A DNA stretch of 64,000 nucleotides from Bacteroidales bacterium (GCA_014860575.1 JACZJK010000032.1:34478-98477), one strand, 5' to 3'. Positions 33,270-42,376 are shown, counted from the stretch's first letter. Notes: generated by a model from the letters alone, not told the origin. Program-made: numbers and translations.

Positions 33270-34510
33270 TGTCTACTATACTGGGTATCAGTTGTTGTAT
33301 TTTCTTCATGTATGCATTGGTGGTGTATGCAATACAGGTAATTATAGCAGTTTTATCATTTAGACAGTTAAGAAGATCTACTACTGAGGTTGAACCAGTG
33401 CTTCAACCCGTCAAATATTCTGTCATTATACCGATGCATAACGAATCAAAGAGTATAATAAGAACAGTGCGGTCCCTGCTATATCAATCGTGGAAACCTG
33501 CAGAAATAATCATCGTCGATGATGGCTCAACTGATGAGAGTGTCAATCTGATAAAGAGTGAAATAAATAAAGAAAGAGATAATGTGATAAAAATTATTCA
33601 GGTGTCTCGTTCCGGCAAAGGAGATGCCCTAGATATAGGCATTCATGCTTCGGAATTTGCATATATTTGCCTGGCAGATGCAGATATAGTGGCTTCCCCC
33701 GATGCAATTGAAAATATGTTTGAGCACATGCATGCAAATGATTGCATTGCAGTTAGCAGCGTTGTCTTTGTCCACAAGTCAGTCAGCTATCGAAACATGT
33801 TAAACGAGTATTTGATTACATCGCAGGAAATCGAATATTTGCGAGCATTATTATGGCGCCCGGGCTGGGCTTTCTTAAATGCATTAGGTATAATTGAAGG
33901 AAGGTTAGGCCTTTTTGAAAGGGAATATCTTTTAAAAATAGGCCCATGCAGCAATATCCCAGCAGCAATTGATTATTATATTACTCTATGCCTGCATAAA
34001 ATTAAAGGAAAGAGGCAGCTGGGAATTGCACCAAAATCTATTGTCTATACGGATGTCCCGGTTTCCGTACGAGGACTTTTCAGACAAAGAATCCGATGGA
34101 GTGTGGGATTGGGTCTTCATTATTGGAGTAACAGAAACATGTTGTTTAATAAGAAATATGGTAAAATTGGATATTTCGAACTGCCGGTAAGATATATTAC
34201 ATCCTATTTGCCCCTTTTCGAGCTTCTGTTATTAACGACGTTTGTATTGTCGCTTTTTTTTAACAATTTTCTTTTAAATCTATTAAAAGATCTTTTCATT
34301 TTTCATTTTTCATTTCTAATGGCTCAGATTTATTCCGTAATTTGTATGGGAACGAAATTCACCCGAGGCTCCTTACGTCGTGGTCTAATTCATTACCTCA
34401 TTTTTTCACCGCTATATATTACATGGGAACCACTGAAAGGTATGCTGGCAATCATAAAGCTTATAGGGAAGAAATGGCTGATTCAGGATAAATGGCAACC
34501 AGATCGTTAA
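33266..34510 (+). CDS. Membrane-bound glycosyltransferase family 2
   Basis: A 414-aa GT2 enzyme. One N-terminal transmembrane helix, a GT-A domain with Y-S-V-I-I-P-M-H-N-E, I-V-D-D-G-S-T-D, L-A-D-A-D (metal-binding DxD) and a R-x-x-R-W motif (R-I-R-W), then two to three C-terminal transmembrane segments (about 310-370). This architecture is shared with polysaccharide synthases and N-glycosyltransferases such as IcaA or BcsA. It would act at the inner membrane on a lipid-linked or exported product. Confidence 0.85.
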   Translation: MMSTILGISCCIFFMYALVVYAIQVIIAVLSFRQLRRSTTEVEPVLQPVKYSVIIPMHNESKSIIRTVRSLLYQSWKPAEIIIVDDGSTDESVNLIKSEINKERDNVIKIIQVSRSGKGDALDIGIHASEFAYICLADADIVASPDAIENMFEHMHANDCIAVSSVVFVHKSVSYRNMLNEYLITSQEIEYLRALLWRPGWAFLNALGIIEGRLGLFEREYLLKIGPCSNIPAAIDYYITLCLHKIKGKRQLGIAPKSIVYTDVPVSVRGLFRQRIRWSVGLGLHYWSNRNMLFNKKYGKIGYFELPVRYITSYLPLFELLLLTTFVLSLFFNNFLLNLLKDLFIFHFSFLMAQIYSVICMGTKFTRGSLRRGLIHYLIFSPLYITWEPLKGMLAIIKLIGKKWLIQDKWQPDR

Positions 34511-34531
34511 TATTGGAAATACCTTGTTGAT

Positions 34532-35635
34532 ATGAGCAGATTGGATAACAGGACACTGATAATAATAGATGGCAACACATTATTTAATAATGCAAAAAAG
34601 ATCATGGATTATGTAAGCCCTGCCACTGTCATAGCTGTGATAAAGGGAAATGCGTACGGACATGGATTACACTTTACCAGACGTGTTTTCCGGGATGCGG
34701 GGATAAAAATCCTTGCAACTTACGATATCGTGGAAGCAAGTGAACTCCGAACAAGCGGTGATCAGGGACGCTTATTGTCATTAACTCCACCAGTTAATAA
34801 GCATGAAGCGCTCTGTTTACTGGAGCATGACATTGAAGTCACAATCAATGATTATAAATGTCTGGAATTAATTTATGAAGCCTCGGGAGTGACAGGAAAA
34901 AAGACTAAAATTCATATTGAAATTGATACTGGAATGGGCAGAAATGGCATACTTCCAAATGATTTTCCCAGCTATTTCTCTTCGCTCAACATGGAATATG
35001 TTATTTTTTCAGGAATATTCACACATATAAAAAATGCGAAATCAAAGATCTCAACTGTTACCCAAAATGATCAGTTTCTGGCGGTGCTACCATCCTTACA
35101 AAGTGAAATTTTAATAAACGTTTCCAATAGTTCCAGCTTGAAATACGGGAACTATCTTTTTTACAATTCGGTCAGGGTGGGACTTGCCTTATATGGCTTA
35201 TCCTTACAGCAGATAGGTCAGTTAAATTTGCAACCCGCCCTGACATGGTATGCCCAGATCACACAGATTTATGAACGAAAAAAGAATTTTACTGTTGGTT
35301 ACGGTGACGGGCATGTATTGAAAAGGGACTCGATTTTAGGAATAATTCCCGTTGGATTTGTACACGGTTATCCAAGAAATTCAAAAGGCCCTGTTCTGGT
35401 CAATGGGACAAGGTGTCCTATCATGGGTATTATTAACATGCAGTGTATGGTCGTGGATTTGACTGATGTTCTCTCCTGCAAAACCGGTGATCAGGCTATA
35501 ATTTTTGGTATTGATGAGTCTGGTAATGTTTTAGGAATCGATGAAGTATGCAACGATTTAACGATACCTAATCTTTTCACCTGCTGTTTGTCAGAGTCAA
35601 TTCCCAGGACGATTAAATACGTAAGAAATAAGTAA
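34532..35635 (+). CDS. alr: Alanine racemase
   Basis: A 367-aa PLP enzyme with both catalytic residues: Lys38 in V-I-K-G-N-A-Y-G-H-G and Tyr257 in V-G-Y-G-D-G. The substrate-side motifs D-T-G-M-G-R, V-R-V-G-L-A-L-Y-G and N-M-Q-C-M-V-V-D are also kept. It makes D-alanine from L-alanine; a related amino acid is possible. As a second racemase on a mobile element, it either supplies a D-amino acid to the product or acts as an insensitive target copy. It lies between the GT2 and dehydrogenase genes in the same operon. Confidence 0.87.
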   Translation: MSRLDNRTLIIIDGNTLFNNAKKIMDYVSPATVIAVIKGNAYGHGLHFTRRVFRDAGIKILATYDIVEASELRTSGDQGRLLSLTPPVNKHEALCLLEHDIEVTINDYKCLELIYEASGVTGKKTKIHIEIDTGMGRNGILPNDFPSYFSSLNMEYVIFSGIFTHIKNAKSKISTVTQNDQFLAVLPSLQSEILINVSNSSSLKYGNYLFYNSVRVGLALYGLSLQQIGQLNLQPALTWYAQITQIYERKKNFTVGYGDGHVLKRDSILGIIPVGFVHGYPRNSKGPVLVNGTRCPIMGIINMQCMVVDLTDVLSCKTGDQAIIFGIDESGNVLGIDEVCNDLTIPNLFTCCLSESIPRTIKYVRNK

Positions 35636-35641
35636 ATAGTG

Positions 35642-36589
35642 ATGAGCATCAAATCCAGAGCAATTGTTTTCAACAGGCCAAATGAGTATTCCATTTCAAC
35701 CATAGATGTACCATCACCCTCATCCGGCCAAATACGGATAAAGACGTTAGCATGCGGTTTGTGTCAGCGTGAGATCAATGTTTTTCAGGGCAGGATTGAA
35801 AGACAATTTCCCGTGGTCATGGGGCATGAACCCTTTGGAATTGTTGAAAGTATAGGGGAGAATGTTGAAGGATTTGAAATAGGCGATTTTGTTTCAGGTG
35901 TCGGGAACAATTCCTTGTCTGAATTTAGTTTACTTGAGAGCAGATTCAGTGGTAAAATTGTCACACAGGTAACCCGGCCAGAGTTCTTTATTGTTGAACC
36001 AATAATGTGCGTAGTCAATGCTATAAAAATCGCTAATGTTAATAAGAATATTTCGGTTCTGGTCAATGGGGCAGGTTTCATGGGAAACTTATTAATTCAG
36101 ACTTTAGCGAAGGTGTCAGGTTGTCTGAACATATGTGCTGCTGATGTCAGGGAGGAATCATTGGTTCGAGCTATGAATTCCGGGGCTCAGAAAGCTGTGT
36201 TTATAAATGGGGAAAATGAATTTTATAATTTCAAAAAATCATTCGACATTGTTTTCGAGGTAAGCGGAAAATATGGTACGATCTCAATGTGCACTTCCCT
36301 GTTAAGAAATGGAGGAACGCTCTGTTTGTTTGGACATCATTTCAGGATCGAAGAAGGGATAGTTAATGAATGGCACCTACGGGGAATCTATGTACTAAAT
36401 ACGGTACCATGGGCGGCTCCTGACCTGACGGCCGTCGTGAAGGATGCGATCTATTATTTAAACAATCGTTATTTCAATCTTGAGCCTTTGATTTCTCACA
36501 CAGTCAATTATCTGAATTTCGAATACTTAATATCTGCAGCAACTCAATCTGATAATATGAATTATACCAAAGGAGTTGTTTTATTCTAA
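35642..36589 (+). CDS. Medium-chain dehydrogenase/reductase (zinc alcohol dehydrogenase-like)
   Basis: A 315-aa protein from the ATG at 35642 (a GTG one codon earlier is the other option). The catalytic-domain start has A-C-G-L-C-Q-R-E and G-H-E-P-F-G-I-V, supplying the Cys and His-Glu of the catalytic zinc site; the Rossmann part includes V-N-G-A-G-F-M-G. The usual four-Cys structural zinc lobe is missing, so the protein is shorter than the common 340-350 aa. Probably oxidizes a hydroxyl or reduces a carbonyl of an intermediate. Last gene of the operon. Confidence 0.82.
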   Translation: MSIKSRAIVFNRPNEYSISTIDVPSPSSGQIRIKTLACGLCQREINVFQGRIERQFPVVMGHEPFGIVESIGENVEGFEIGDFVSGVGNNSLSEFSLLESRFSGKIVTQVTRPEFFIVEPIMCVVNAIKIANVNKNISVLVNGAGFMGNLLIQTLAKVSGCLNICAADVREESLVRAMNSGAQKAVFINGENEFYNFKKSFDIVFEVSGKYGTISMCTSLLRNGGTLCLFGHHFRIEEGIVNEWHLRGIYVLNTVPWAAPDLTAVVKDAIYYLNNRYFNLEPLISHTVNYLNFEYLISAATQSDNMNYTKGVVLF

Positions 36590-37320
36590 TAATTAACTAG
36601 TGATTGTTTCCATCAACTATCGGTGAAAGTTAAGCAATTCCTTTTGCGTTTTAACAATGTAACATTACGGTTACTCCTTTTGCTAAGTTCGGTTTCGCGT
36701 TTTCGGGGATTAAGGTTATTGATATTCATTTTATCAAAGCAAACACAACAAACATGAAATCGCCTCCAATTCCCTGATGTTAAAGAACATATAGGTGCCT
36801 GTAAGGTTCATTATGCACATCAGATATGTTTCGTATCCGTTTCATTGCTGGGTTGACCAACTTTGCAAACATTGACAGCATATATTAAAACCCAGAAATT
36901 CTAAGGGATATCCCTTGTACTCCTTAGGTTACTCATAACCAATTTGATTAGATGGTGTGCTTACAAAAACCACAAATTTTCCTTCCCAAAATCCGGTAAC
37001 TTATCATGCTGGAAGTATGGATAGATGGCTGCAACCATTTTGGGGTATTTGATAGTGACCGGAAGGCTTTGCTGGGCGGTACTTTACCTGTGTATTTTTA
37101 TCTTAGGTGAGTTGTCAATGTGCATGATACGAATTTACTAAGAAAGTTTTTAGTGGCTTAATAAGAGAAGTTGTCTAATAACTTAAAAATATCAGCCCTA
37201 AGAGAAAAGATCATTGGATTGATTATAAGGTTGTGGATGGGATGCTGGAAAATAGAACTGTGCAAGGAGAATGTAAAATTTATTATAGAGGAGTACAAAC
37301 AAAATAAACTAATCGCGTAA
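36590..37320. other. Intergenic region between biosynthetic and defence modules
   Basis: About 730 bp without a credible gene on either strand. No strong terminator and no mobile-element remnant were recognised. Confidence 0.4.
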
Positions 37321-38097
37321 TTACTCTTCCCACACAATACTCAGGACTGTATTATATGCGGGAGTCACTATGCAATATTCGTAAAACTTGAAATCATTAT
37401 CATTCTCCCAGTTTTTCAATTCAAACCAAGTTGACTTCCAAATTTTCTGTTTGCTTTGCTCCTTTGGGTAAATTGTTTGTTCATTAAAGAACTCGGCGGC
37501 CACTGAATCGTCTGGTGGTGGTAATTTGGTGCGATCGTTTATGAAATGAGGATATTCCTCAGGCCGTTTCCAATATTTTACCTTATTAGCATGAGAATAA
37601 AATAAGCAAATAGAATGATTCCCAAGCTCGAAATACTTGTAAGCAGTAGATGTAATACTTGTTTGAAACCTATAGGCCAATGACCTCAGCAAATCAGGAC
37701 TAAACTTTTTACCCACACATTCCTTTTTGAAGAGATGCTCGGGCATTAGTAGCTCAGAGGCAAATTCGTTAGCCTCCGTTTCCTGGTGACCATTTTTGAA
37801 GTATTCTAATGTCTCATCAGTGTCATGGTGAATTGGGACTAGGTTTCGGTGCATTTCGAAATGTCCAAGCTCATGGGCGATGACAAAACGTCTCTTACCA
37901 TTATAAGCAATGTTGGAATTCACCGTTATAATTGCCTTTGTTTTACCAAAGACGATTCGACCCTCAGAATGATTCATTGGCTTTTCAATCAGGGTGGCAC
38001 CTCTGCCATTTGCGATAAGGTCTATTGGGAATTCGGTGGGATTATCAATACCACATTCTGACATCAATCTTTGTGCTGCATACTTTCCTTTTGACAT
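37321..38097 (-). CDS. ImmA/IrrE-type zinc metallopeptidase
   Basis: A 258-aa protein with the zincin motif H75-E-L-G-H79 in R-R-F-V-I-A-H-E-L-G-H-F, followed by E-A-N-E-F-A-S-E-L-L-M-P, the third-ligand helix of ImmA/IrrE peptidases. Members of this family cleave repressors in response to DNA damage, including CapP, which controls CBASS through its partner CapH. Here no XRE-type repressor is adjacent; the upstream operon members are a small helical protein and a sigma-like factor. The operon is divergent from the CBASS-like genes, so a control role in that system is likely but not shown. Confidence 0.82.
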   Translation of the reverse strand: MSKGKYAAQRLMSECGIDNPTEFPIDLIANGRGATLIEKPMNHSEGRIVFGKTKAIITVNSNIAYNGKRRFVIAHELGHFEMHRNLVPIHHDTDETLEYFKNGHQETEANEFASELLMPEHLFKKECVGKKFSPDLLRSLAYRFQTSITSTAYKYFELGNHSICLFYSHANKVKYWKRPEEYPHFINDRTKLPPPDDSVAAEFFNEQTIYPKEQSKQKIWKSTWFELKNWENDNDFKFYEYCIVTPAYNTVLSIVWEE

Positions 38098-38514
38098 TTA
38101 ACTGATCTCTTTTTCTAATTCCTCTAATAGTTTCACCAGATCAACATCTGCCAATACATCGCGAATTTCGTTATCAGACCACTCTTCAAGTTTCCGATAT
38201 TGAACGGAAGGTGTCTTGGTTTCAAGCAGTGCAATTAATGTGTCTGTTGTCTCTTTAGCGTTTACCTGAATAGCTTCTTTCACACGTTTAAAAGCAATTT
38301 CCAACAATGATTGATCTTGCCTTTGCTTAGAGAGAGCCTTGACCAAGAACCTAATCTTCTTCATGAATTGCTCTGAAAATTTCAATTCCTCTTCTACATT
38401 TATTCCCTCATCTGCCAAATACTGCTTTGCATATTCCGTATCACTCTGCAACAGCCTCCGCTCAATGTTATCTAAACGATCGAGTATGCTATTGTTGTCT
38501 TTGTTAGTATCCAT
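38098..38514 (-). CDS. Hypothetical helical protein of the sigma/peptidase operon
   Basis: A 138-aa, highly charged protein, predicted mostly alpha-helical, with a short coiled coil near the start (I-L-D-R-L-D-N-I-E-R-R-L-L). No DNA-binding motif or family is recognised. It overlaps the upstream sigma-like gene by 11 bp and its stop touches the start of the peptidase gene, so all three are translated together. It could be the peptidase substrate or an anti-sigma-like partner. Confidence 0.6.
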   Translation of the reverse strand: MDTNKDNNSILDRLDNIERRLLQSDTEYAKQYLADEGINVEEELKFSEQFMKKIRFLVKALSKQRQDQSLLEIAFKRVKEAIQVNAKETTDTLIALLETKTPSVQYRKLEEWSDNEIRDVLADVDLVKLLEELEKEIS

Positions 38515-39106
38515 ATGCTGCCAATTTTTTCTGTATAATTTTTCTTTTTCGGTTTAATCTTCTCCACACATTGTGAAAGTGGCTTTCTGTTATACCAAGT
38601 TCATTTCTGATATCATCTGGTTTGTCAATTCCATCAGCCAGGCACTCAAATATCATCATTTCATCATCATCTGCACCGGCCCGTTGCAATTCATCAAAAA
38701 GCTGCTTTCTTAGCTCGCCTGTAGCTATCTTCTCAACTTGCGAGGGCACAGACTCAATGTTTTTGTCCAGTATAAGTTCATTTTCACCAACAGTGGACTC
38801 CTTGTGCTTCTTTTTGAGTGTGTTGTTTATATGACTGTCAATAGTACCAATAACGAACTCTTCAAAATCCGGATACCTTTCTGTGTTCCATTTTCGCTCC
38901 TTTTCAATGAAAATCTTATAAATTACTTCGCTTATGACGTTTCTGGAGAAGTCCGTCAAGTCATCATTGGGCCATTTTAAGTTGTATCTATTTCTAAGAA
39001 CCCAGAAACAGCGTGCCATGAGCCTGAGCCAAAATTGATCCCAATTCAGGTTTTGGAGCTGATACACAAGTAGCTTGTCAGAGGCGATCGTCTTTGTTTG
39101 TTCCAT
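38504..39106 (-). CDS. Sigma-70-like regulator
   Basis: About 200 aa from the ATG at 39106 (MEQTKTIASDK); an upstream start at 39181 adds 25 residues that run through the operator-like palindrome and is less likely. The sequence resembles ECF-like sigma factors: a region with D-x-x-D-F-S-R-N-V-I-S-E-V-I-Y-K-I-F (sigma-2-like) and a C-terminal helix-turn-helix (about 150-195: D-K-P-D-D-I-R-N-E-L-G-I-T-E-S-H-F-H-N-V-W-R-R-L). Likely activates its own promoter or the divergent CBASS-like operon. First gene of the three-gene minus-strand unit. Confidence 0.65.
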   Translation of the reverse strand: MEQTKTIASDKLLVYQLQNLNWDQFWLRLMARCFWVLRNRYNLKWPNDDLTDFSRNVISEVIYKIFIEKERKWNTERYPDFEEFVIGTIDSHINNTLKKKHKESTVGENELILDKNIESVPSQVEKIATGELRKQLFDELQRAGADDDEMMIFECLADGIDKPDDIRNELGITESHFHNVWRRLNRKRKIIQKKLAAYGY

Positions 39107-39143
39107 GTTGCTTTGATATAGAATGCTGGAAACCAAAAAAAAA

Positions 39144-39160
39144 TTACCATGTGTTGGTAA
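39144..39160. promoter_or_regulatory. Palindromic operator candidate in the divergent control region
   Basis: TTACCA (39144-39149) and TGGTAA (39155-39160) form a perfect 6-bp inverted repeat with a 5-nt spacer, extended by flanking A/T. It lies between the sigma-like gene (start 39106) and the CD-NTase gene (start 39290), where a regulator of both directions would bind. A near -7 box, TAAATTTC at 39158-39165, overlaps its right arm. Confidence 0.5.
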
Positions 39161-39289
39161 ATTTCTGAGATTGGTCAGCATTGTATTACAAAGCTAAGAA
39201 AAAAAAACAACGTGTCAAAAATAATGACATAAGGACGAAAAATACTTAGCGTAATAAATGGTGATAGTAGTAACTTAAAATACAAAAGA

Positions 39290-40252
39290 ATGAGTTTAGG
39301 AAGAAACAAACATTTAGGCCGAGTTCTGGAAAGCCATAAAATGAAACATTTAGATGATATGATGGAAAAGTACAAAAAGAAGCGCGAGGAGATAAAGGAT
39401 GCGCTGGAAGAAAAATTTTTCAATCAAAAGGTTACCAGGGCTATTAATTCCGGGTCGTATGCCAAGCATACTGCTATCAACACGAAGTTCGACATAGATA
39501 TTTGCCAGCCTTTTAAATACAGGAGCTTCAATACGCTTAAAGAAATGGCTGATGCTGTTTTCGATTACTTCAACAATGAGTATGAAGACGAAGATCTAGT
39601 AAAGTACAAAATGCGTAAACAACGTGTCTCCACAGGGTTGTCTTTCATGATTGATGGGGAAGAGATCCAAATGGACGTAGTTCCAGGAAAAGAATTAGCG
39701 GAAGATGATTATATTGATACTAATAGATTAAAGTTGCATGTTCGGGCTAAAGGTGAAAACCCAGCAACTGCCACACAAACGAATATCCAGAAACACGTTG
39801 ACCTTATTAAGGGTAAGGGAGATGAACGGTGCATCATCCGGCTTCTAAAGGTATGGAAGGTGAATAAGAACAAGGATAGAATAAAGTCCTTCTTTTTGGA
39901 ACTGATCACTCTGCGATCCTTTGAGAAGACACCTGAAATCCCTGACGAATTGTGGGGTAAACTAAAAATGACTATGGAGTTTATTCGGGATAATGTGAAA
40001 ACTATCCGACTGGAAGATCCGGCTAACACCAACAATATCATATCGGATGCCATGACCGATACGGAAAAGGAAAACCTGGCCAATGATATGGATATTATGC
40101 TGAAAAGGATAGAAGAAGATGAAGAAAACTTGAAAATTTATTTTCCAGTGAACGATAAGTTTGATTCTGAGAAGGATGAAGACAAGAAAAAAATTGCGGC
40201 ACTCGAAGTTGCAAGGTCAGGCGTAATCTCTAAACCTTGGTGTCAATTATAG
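39290..40252 (+). CDS. CD-NTase (cGAS/DncV-like cyclic oligonucleotide synthase)
   Basis: A 320-aa nucleotidyltransferase with the CD-NTase active-site pattern G55-S56-Y-A-K-H-T-A-x-x-x-x-F-D68-I-D70, and a third catalytic Asp at 129 (Q-M-D-V-V). The C-terminal helical domain (about 150-310) fits the family. CD-NTases of CBASS make cyclic di- or trinucleotides upon phage infection and switch on an effector. It is followed at once by an E2-like gene (stop and GTG start share a G), which places it in the short type II CBASS class. The clade and product nucleotide cannot be told by eye. Confidence 0.88.
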   Translation: MSLGRNKHLGRVLESHKMKHLDDMMEKYKKKREEIKDALEEKFFNQKVTRAINSGSYAKHTAINTKFDIDICQPFKYRSFNTLKEMADAVFDYFNNEYEDEDLVKYKMRKQRVSTGLSFMIDGEEIQMDVVPGKELAEDDYIDTNRLKLHVRAKGENPATATQTNIQKHVDLIKGKGDERCIIRLLKVWKVNKNKDRIKSFFLELITLRSFEKTPEIPDELWGKLKMTMEFIRDNVKTIRLEDPANTNNIISDAMTDTEKENLANDMDIMLKRIEEDEENLKIYFPVNDKFDSEKDEDKKKIAALEVARSGVISKPWCQL

Positions 40253-40896
40253 TGAATCGGCTTATTCAAGATATCGACCATGCTCTGAAATTTTACCCTG
40301 AACTGGAACGAAAAGTGACTAATGGTCGAATACAAGTTGCAGGGAACATTGTATTGATGCATCCTGAGATAGGGGAATACGATAAGTATTCTGTATCAAT
40401 CGACTTTCCAAACGGATATCCTAAACAGTTTCCTAGGGCTACTGAGAAAAGTAAGAAAATTCCTAGGATAACCGATCGACATGTAAACAAGGACAATACT
40501 TTATGTCTTGCCGTTGAACCGGAGGAGAAGCTGATATGCAGGAACGGAATTACACTTAAATACTTTTTGGATAAAGTCCTTGTTCCACATTTGAGCAGAG
40601 AGACCTACCGAAGTTTAAGCGGAAAATATGAGGATGGCGAGTATAGTCATGGGATAGTAGGTTTGTGGGAATTTTTCGGAGACAAGTTGAAAACCACTGA
40701 TAAGAAATTGATTGTGAATGAGTTTAAAATAATGCTTCAAAGTAAACGATGGCCAGAAAGGAATACACCATGTTTATGCGGAAGTAAGGTGAAATTCAAG
40801 AAGTGTCATCTGAAGAAATGGAAAGAACTGGCTGTTTTAGGAGATGATTATATGAGAAACATATTGGCAATGTTGAAAAGCAATTTAACATCATGA
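40252..40896 (+). CDS. Prokaryotic E2-like conjugating enzyme with C-terminal SEC-C motif
   Basis: A 214-aa protein from the GTG at 40252, which overlaps the cyclase stop by one base; earlier TTG/GTG starts lie inside the cyclase gene. The E2 fold is seen in V-S-I-D-F-P-N-G-Y-P and R-H-V-N-K-D-N-T-L-C85-L, where Cys85 is the predicted catalytic cysteine. The C-terminus has a SEC-C zinc motif C-L-C-G-S-K-V-K-F-K-K-C-H. In short type II CBASS the E2 alone conjugates or primes the CD-NTase. No E1 or JAB peptidase gene is found. Confidence 0.83.
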   Translation: MNRLIQDIDHALKFYPELERKVTNGRIQVAGNIVLMHPEIGEYDKYSVSIDFPNGYPKQFPRATEKSKKIPRITDRHVNKDNTLCLAVEPEEKLICRNGITLKYFLDKVLVPHLSRETYRSLSGKYEDGEYSHGIVGLWEFFGDKLKTTDKKLIVNEFKIMLQSKRWPERNTPCLCGSKVKFKKCHLKKWKELAVLGDDYMRNILAMLKSNLTS

Positions 40897-41111
40897 ATCT
40901 AGAAGTTCAAAATCCAATTTGAGTTTTTTGTATAGGAGTGCTTAAGATGTTTATATCGATCTGCTTATACAGAACTTTGAATAGGATGTGGATGGCATGC
41001 CATATTGGAATAGCGCGTATTAGGAAATGGTCCTCAAAAATAACAATAATCATAGCTTGATATGATTTGTTGGGGGAGCCTGTCAACAGTACAAAAATAT
41101 ATTAGTAATCA

Positions 41112-41939
41112 TTGAACGATTACGAATGTAACCTGTTTGAGAAAAGTTTGAGCAGAGATTTGGAAGGCGTTTTAAGAGAAAATTTGGTTAACTATGTAGA
41201 TATGGATAAAATTGATTTAAAGGACCTTTTCTATGACTTTCAGCGATCTATGGAAGTCGAATTAAATATCAATCGGAATCACATTCCGCATGAAGGGGAA
41301 AAAGGAGGAGCTTCTGAAGCACGCTGGATCGAATGGCTTAATAGTCATTTGCCAAATCGGTATGAAGTTGGGAGGGCTTTTGTTATTGACTGTGATGGAA
41401 ATAAAAGCAAACAGTTGGATTTAGTGATTTATGACTGCCAGTATACACCTTTTGTTTTTAACAAGGACGAAAGGAAATTTATTCCCGCAGAAAGCGTCTA
41501 TGCTGTCTTTGACGTGAAACAATCGCTTAATAAGGAGAACCTGATCGATACCTCAATGAAAATCGAAAGCGTTCGGGCACTTAGAAGGACAACCGCAAAG
41601 ATATACGATGCCAGAGGTGAAATAACTAAAACTAAACCACCGATTCATATCCTTGGAGGAATACTTTGTACAAGTAGTGATTGGAATCCCGCCTTGGGAG
41701 ATCCATTCGAGAAGCATATCAAATCTCTTAGAAAAAATGCTTTCATAGACCTTGGGTGTATAATTGATGAAGGAGCATTTTTGGCAAAGATATGTGATGA
41801 CCAAGTAATGATTTCACGCAGCACGAAAAATGAGGTACTACTATTCTTTTTTTTGAATCTATTCATGGAGCTACAAAAAGTTGGGACCGTCACAGCAATG
41901 GATGTTGTTGAATACGCGAAGGCTTTAAAATCAATTTAA
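41112..41939 (+). CDS. DUF6602-like protein, predicted PD-(D/E)XK nuclease, candidate effector
   Basis: Up to 275 aa from a TTG at 41112; the next in-frame ATG is at 41202 and would cut 30 residues. Central motifs E-K-G-G-A-S-E-A-R-W, K-Q-L-D-L-V-I-Y-D and V-Y-A-V-F-D-V-K match a PD-(D/E)XK-type core, with the Asp of Q-L-D-L and the D-x-K as metal-binding residues; this fits the DUF6602 group of nuclease-like proteins. It lies 215 bp behind the E2 gene, same strand. It could be the CBASS effector, degrading DNA when activated; no separate nucleotide-sensing domain such as SAVED is seen, so the link is inferred from position. Confidence 0.6.
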   Translation: MNDYECNLFEKSLSRDLEGVLRENLVNYVDMDKIDLKDLFYDFQRSMEVELNINRNHIPHEGEKGGASEARWIEWLNSHLPNRYEVGRAFVIDCDGNKSKQLDLVIYDCQYTPFVFNKDERKFIPAESVYAVFDVKQSLNKENLIDTSMKIESVRALRRTTAKIYDARGEITKTKPPIHILGGILCTSSDWNPALGDPFEKHIKSLRKNAFIDLGCIIDEGAFLAKICDDQVMISRSTKNEVLLFFFLNLFMELQKVGTVTAMDVVEYAKALKSI

Positions 41940-42376
41940 TAAAAGTTTAAATAATTGATTTAAAGCATTGACTTAAACGCATAATGTCCTAATTAAATGA
42001 ACGGTGAAGGAGTCATCATAGTAAACCAAGCTCATTTTAGTCTGTAGGAATGGTCGGTATTAACAAATTTGGACTATTCATCTTTACCAACGTGCAATCA
42101 TAGCCTCACCCATTTTTTCTTCTACCTGTCTGCTTGACTTCAAAGGTATCGAGCAATGTTAAGTGCAAGATTGCCCTCATGCAATTGATCCGGATGATCG
42201 CTTCATTTCCTTCCTTTTATAGCTGAAAAACTTAGTAAATTTAATTAATAGGGTAGAGAAAGAAGGAGAAAGTTGTAACTGTTTGTATATCAAAGATGAC
42301 GCTGGAAAAAAATGACCAACTTTCTGGGCAAAATTGCCCAACTGAATTAATCGCGCCGTAATTATCGTTATGAAGT
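41940..42376. other. Convergent intergenic region
   Basis: About 440 bp between the convergent predicted effector and Res genes. No gene, repeat or classical terminator is recognised. Confidence 0.4.

Noticed and set aside
37309..42365. Similar short strings (TAATCGCG followed by GTAATTA) at 37309-37323 and 42348-42363, flanking the CBASS-like module
   Set aside because: Only about 14 matching bases with a gap, within A/T-rich 3' ends of genes; too short to claim as boundary repeats.
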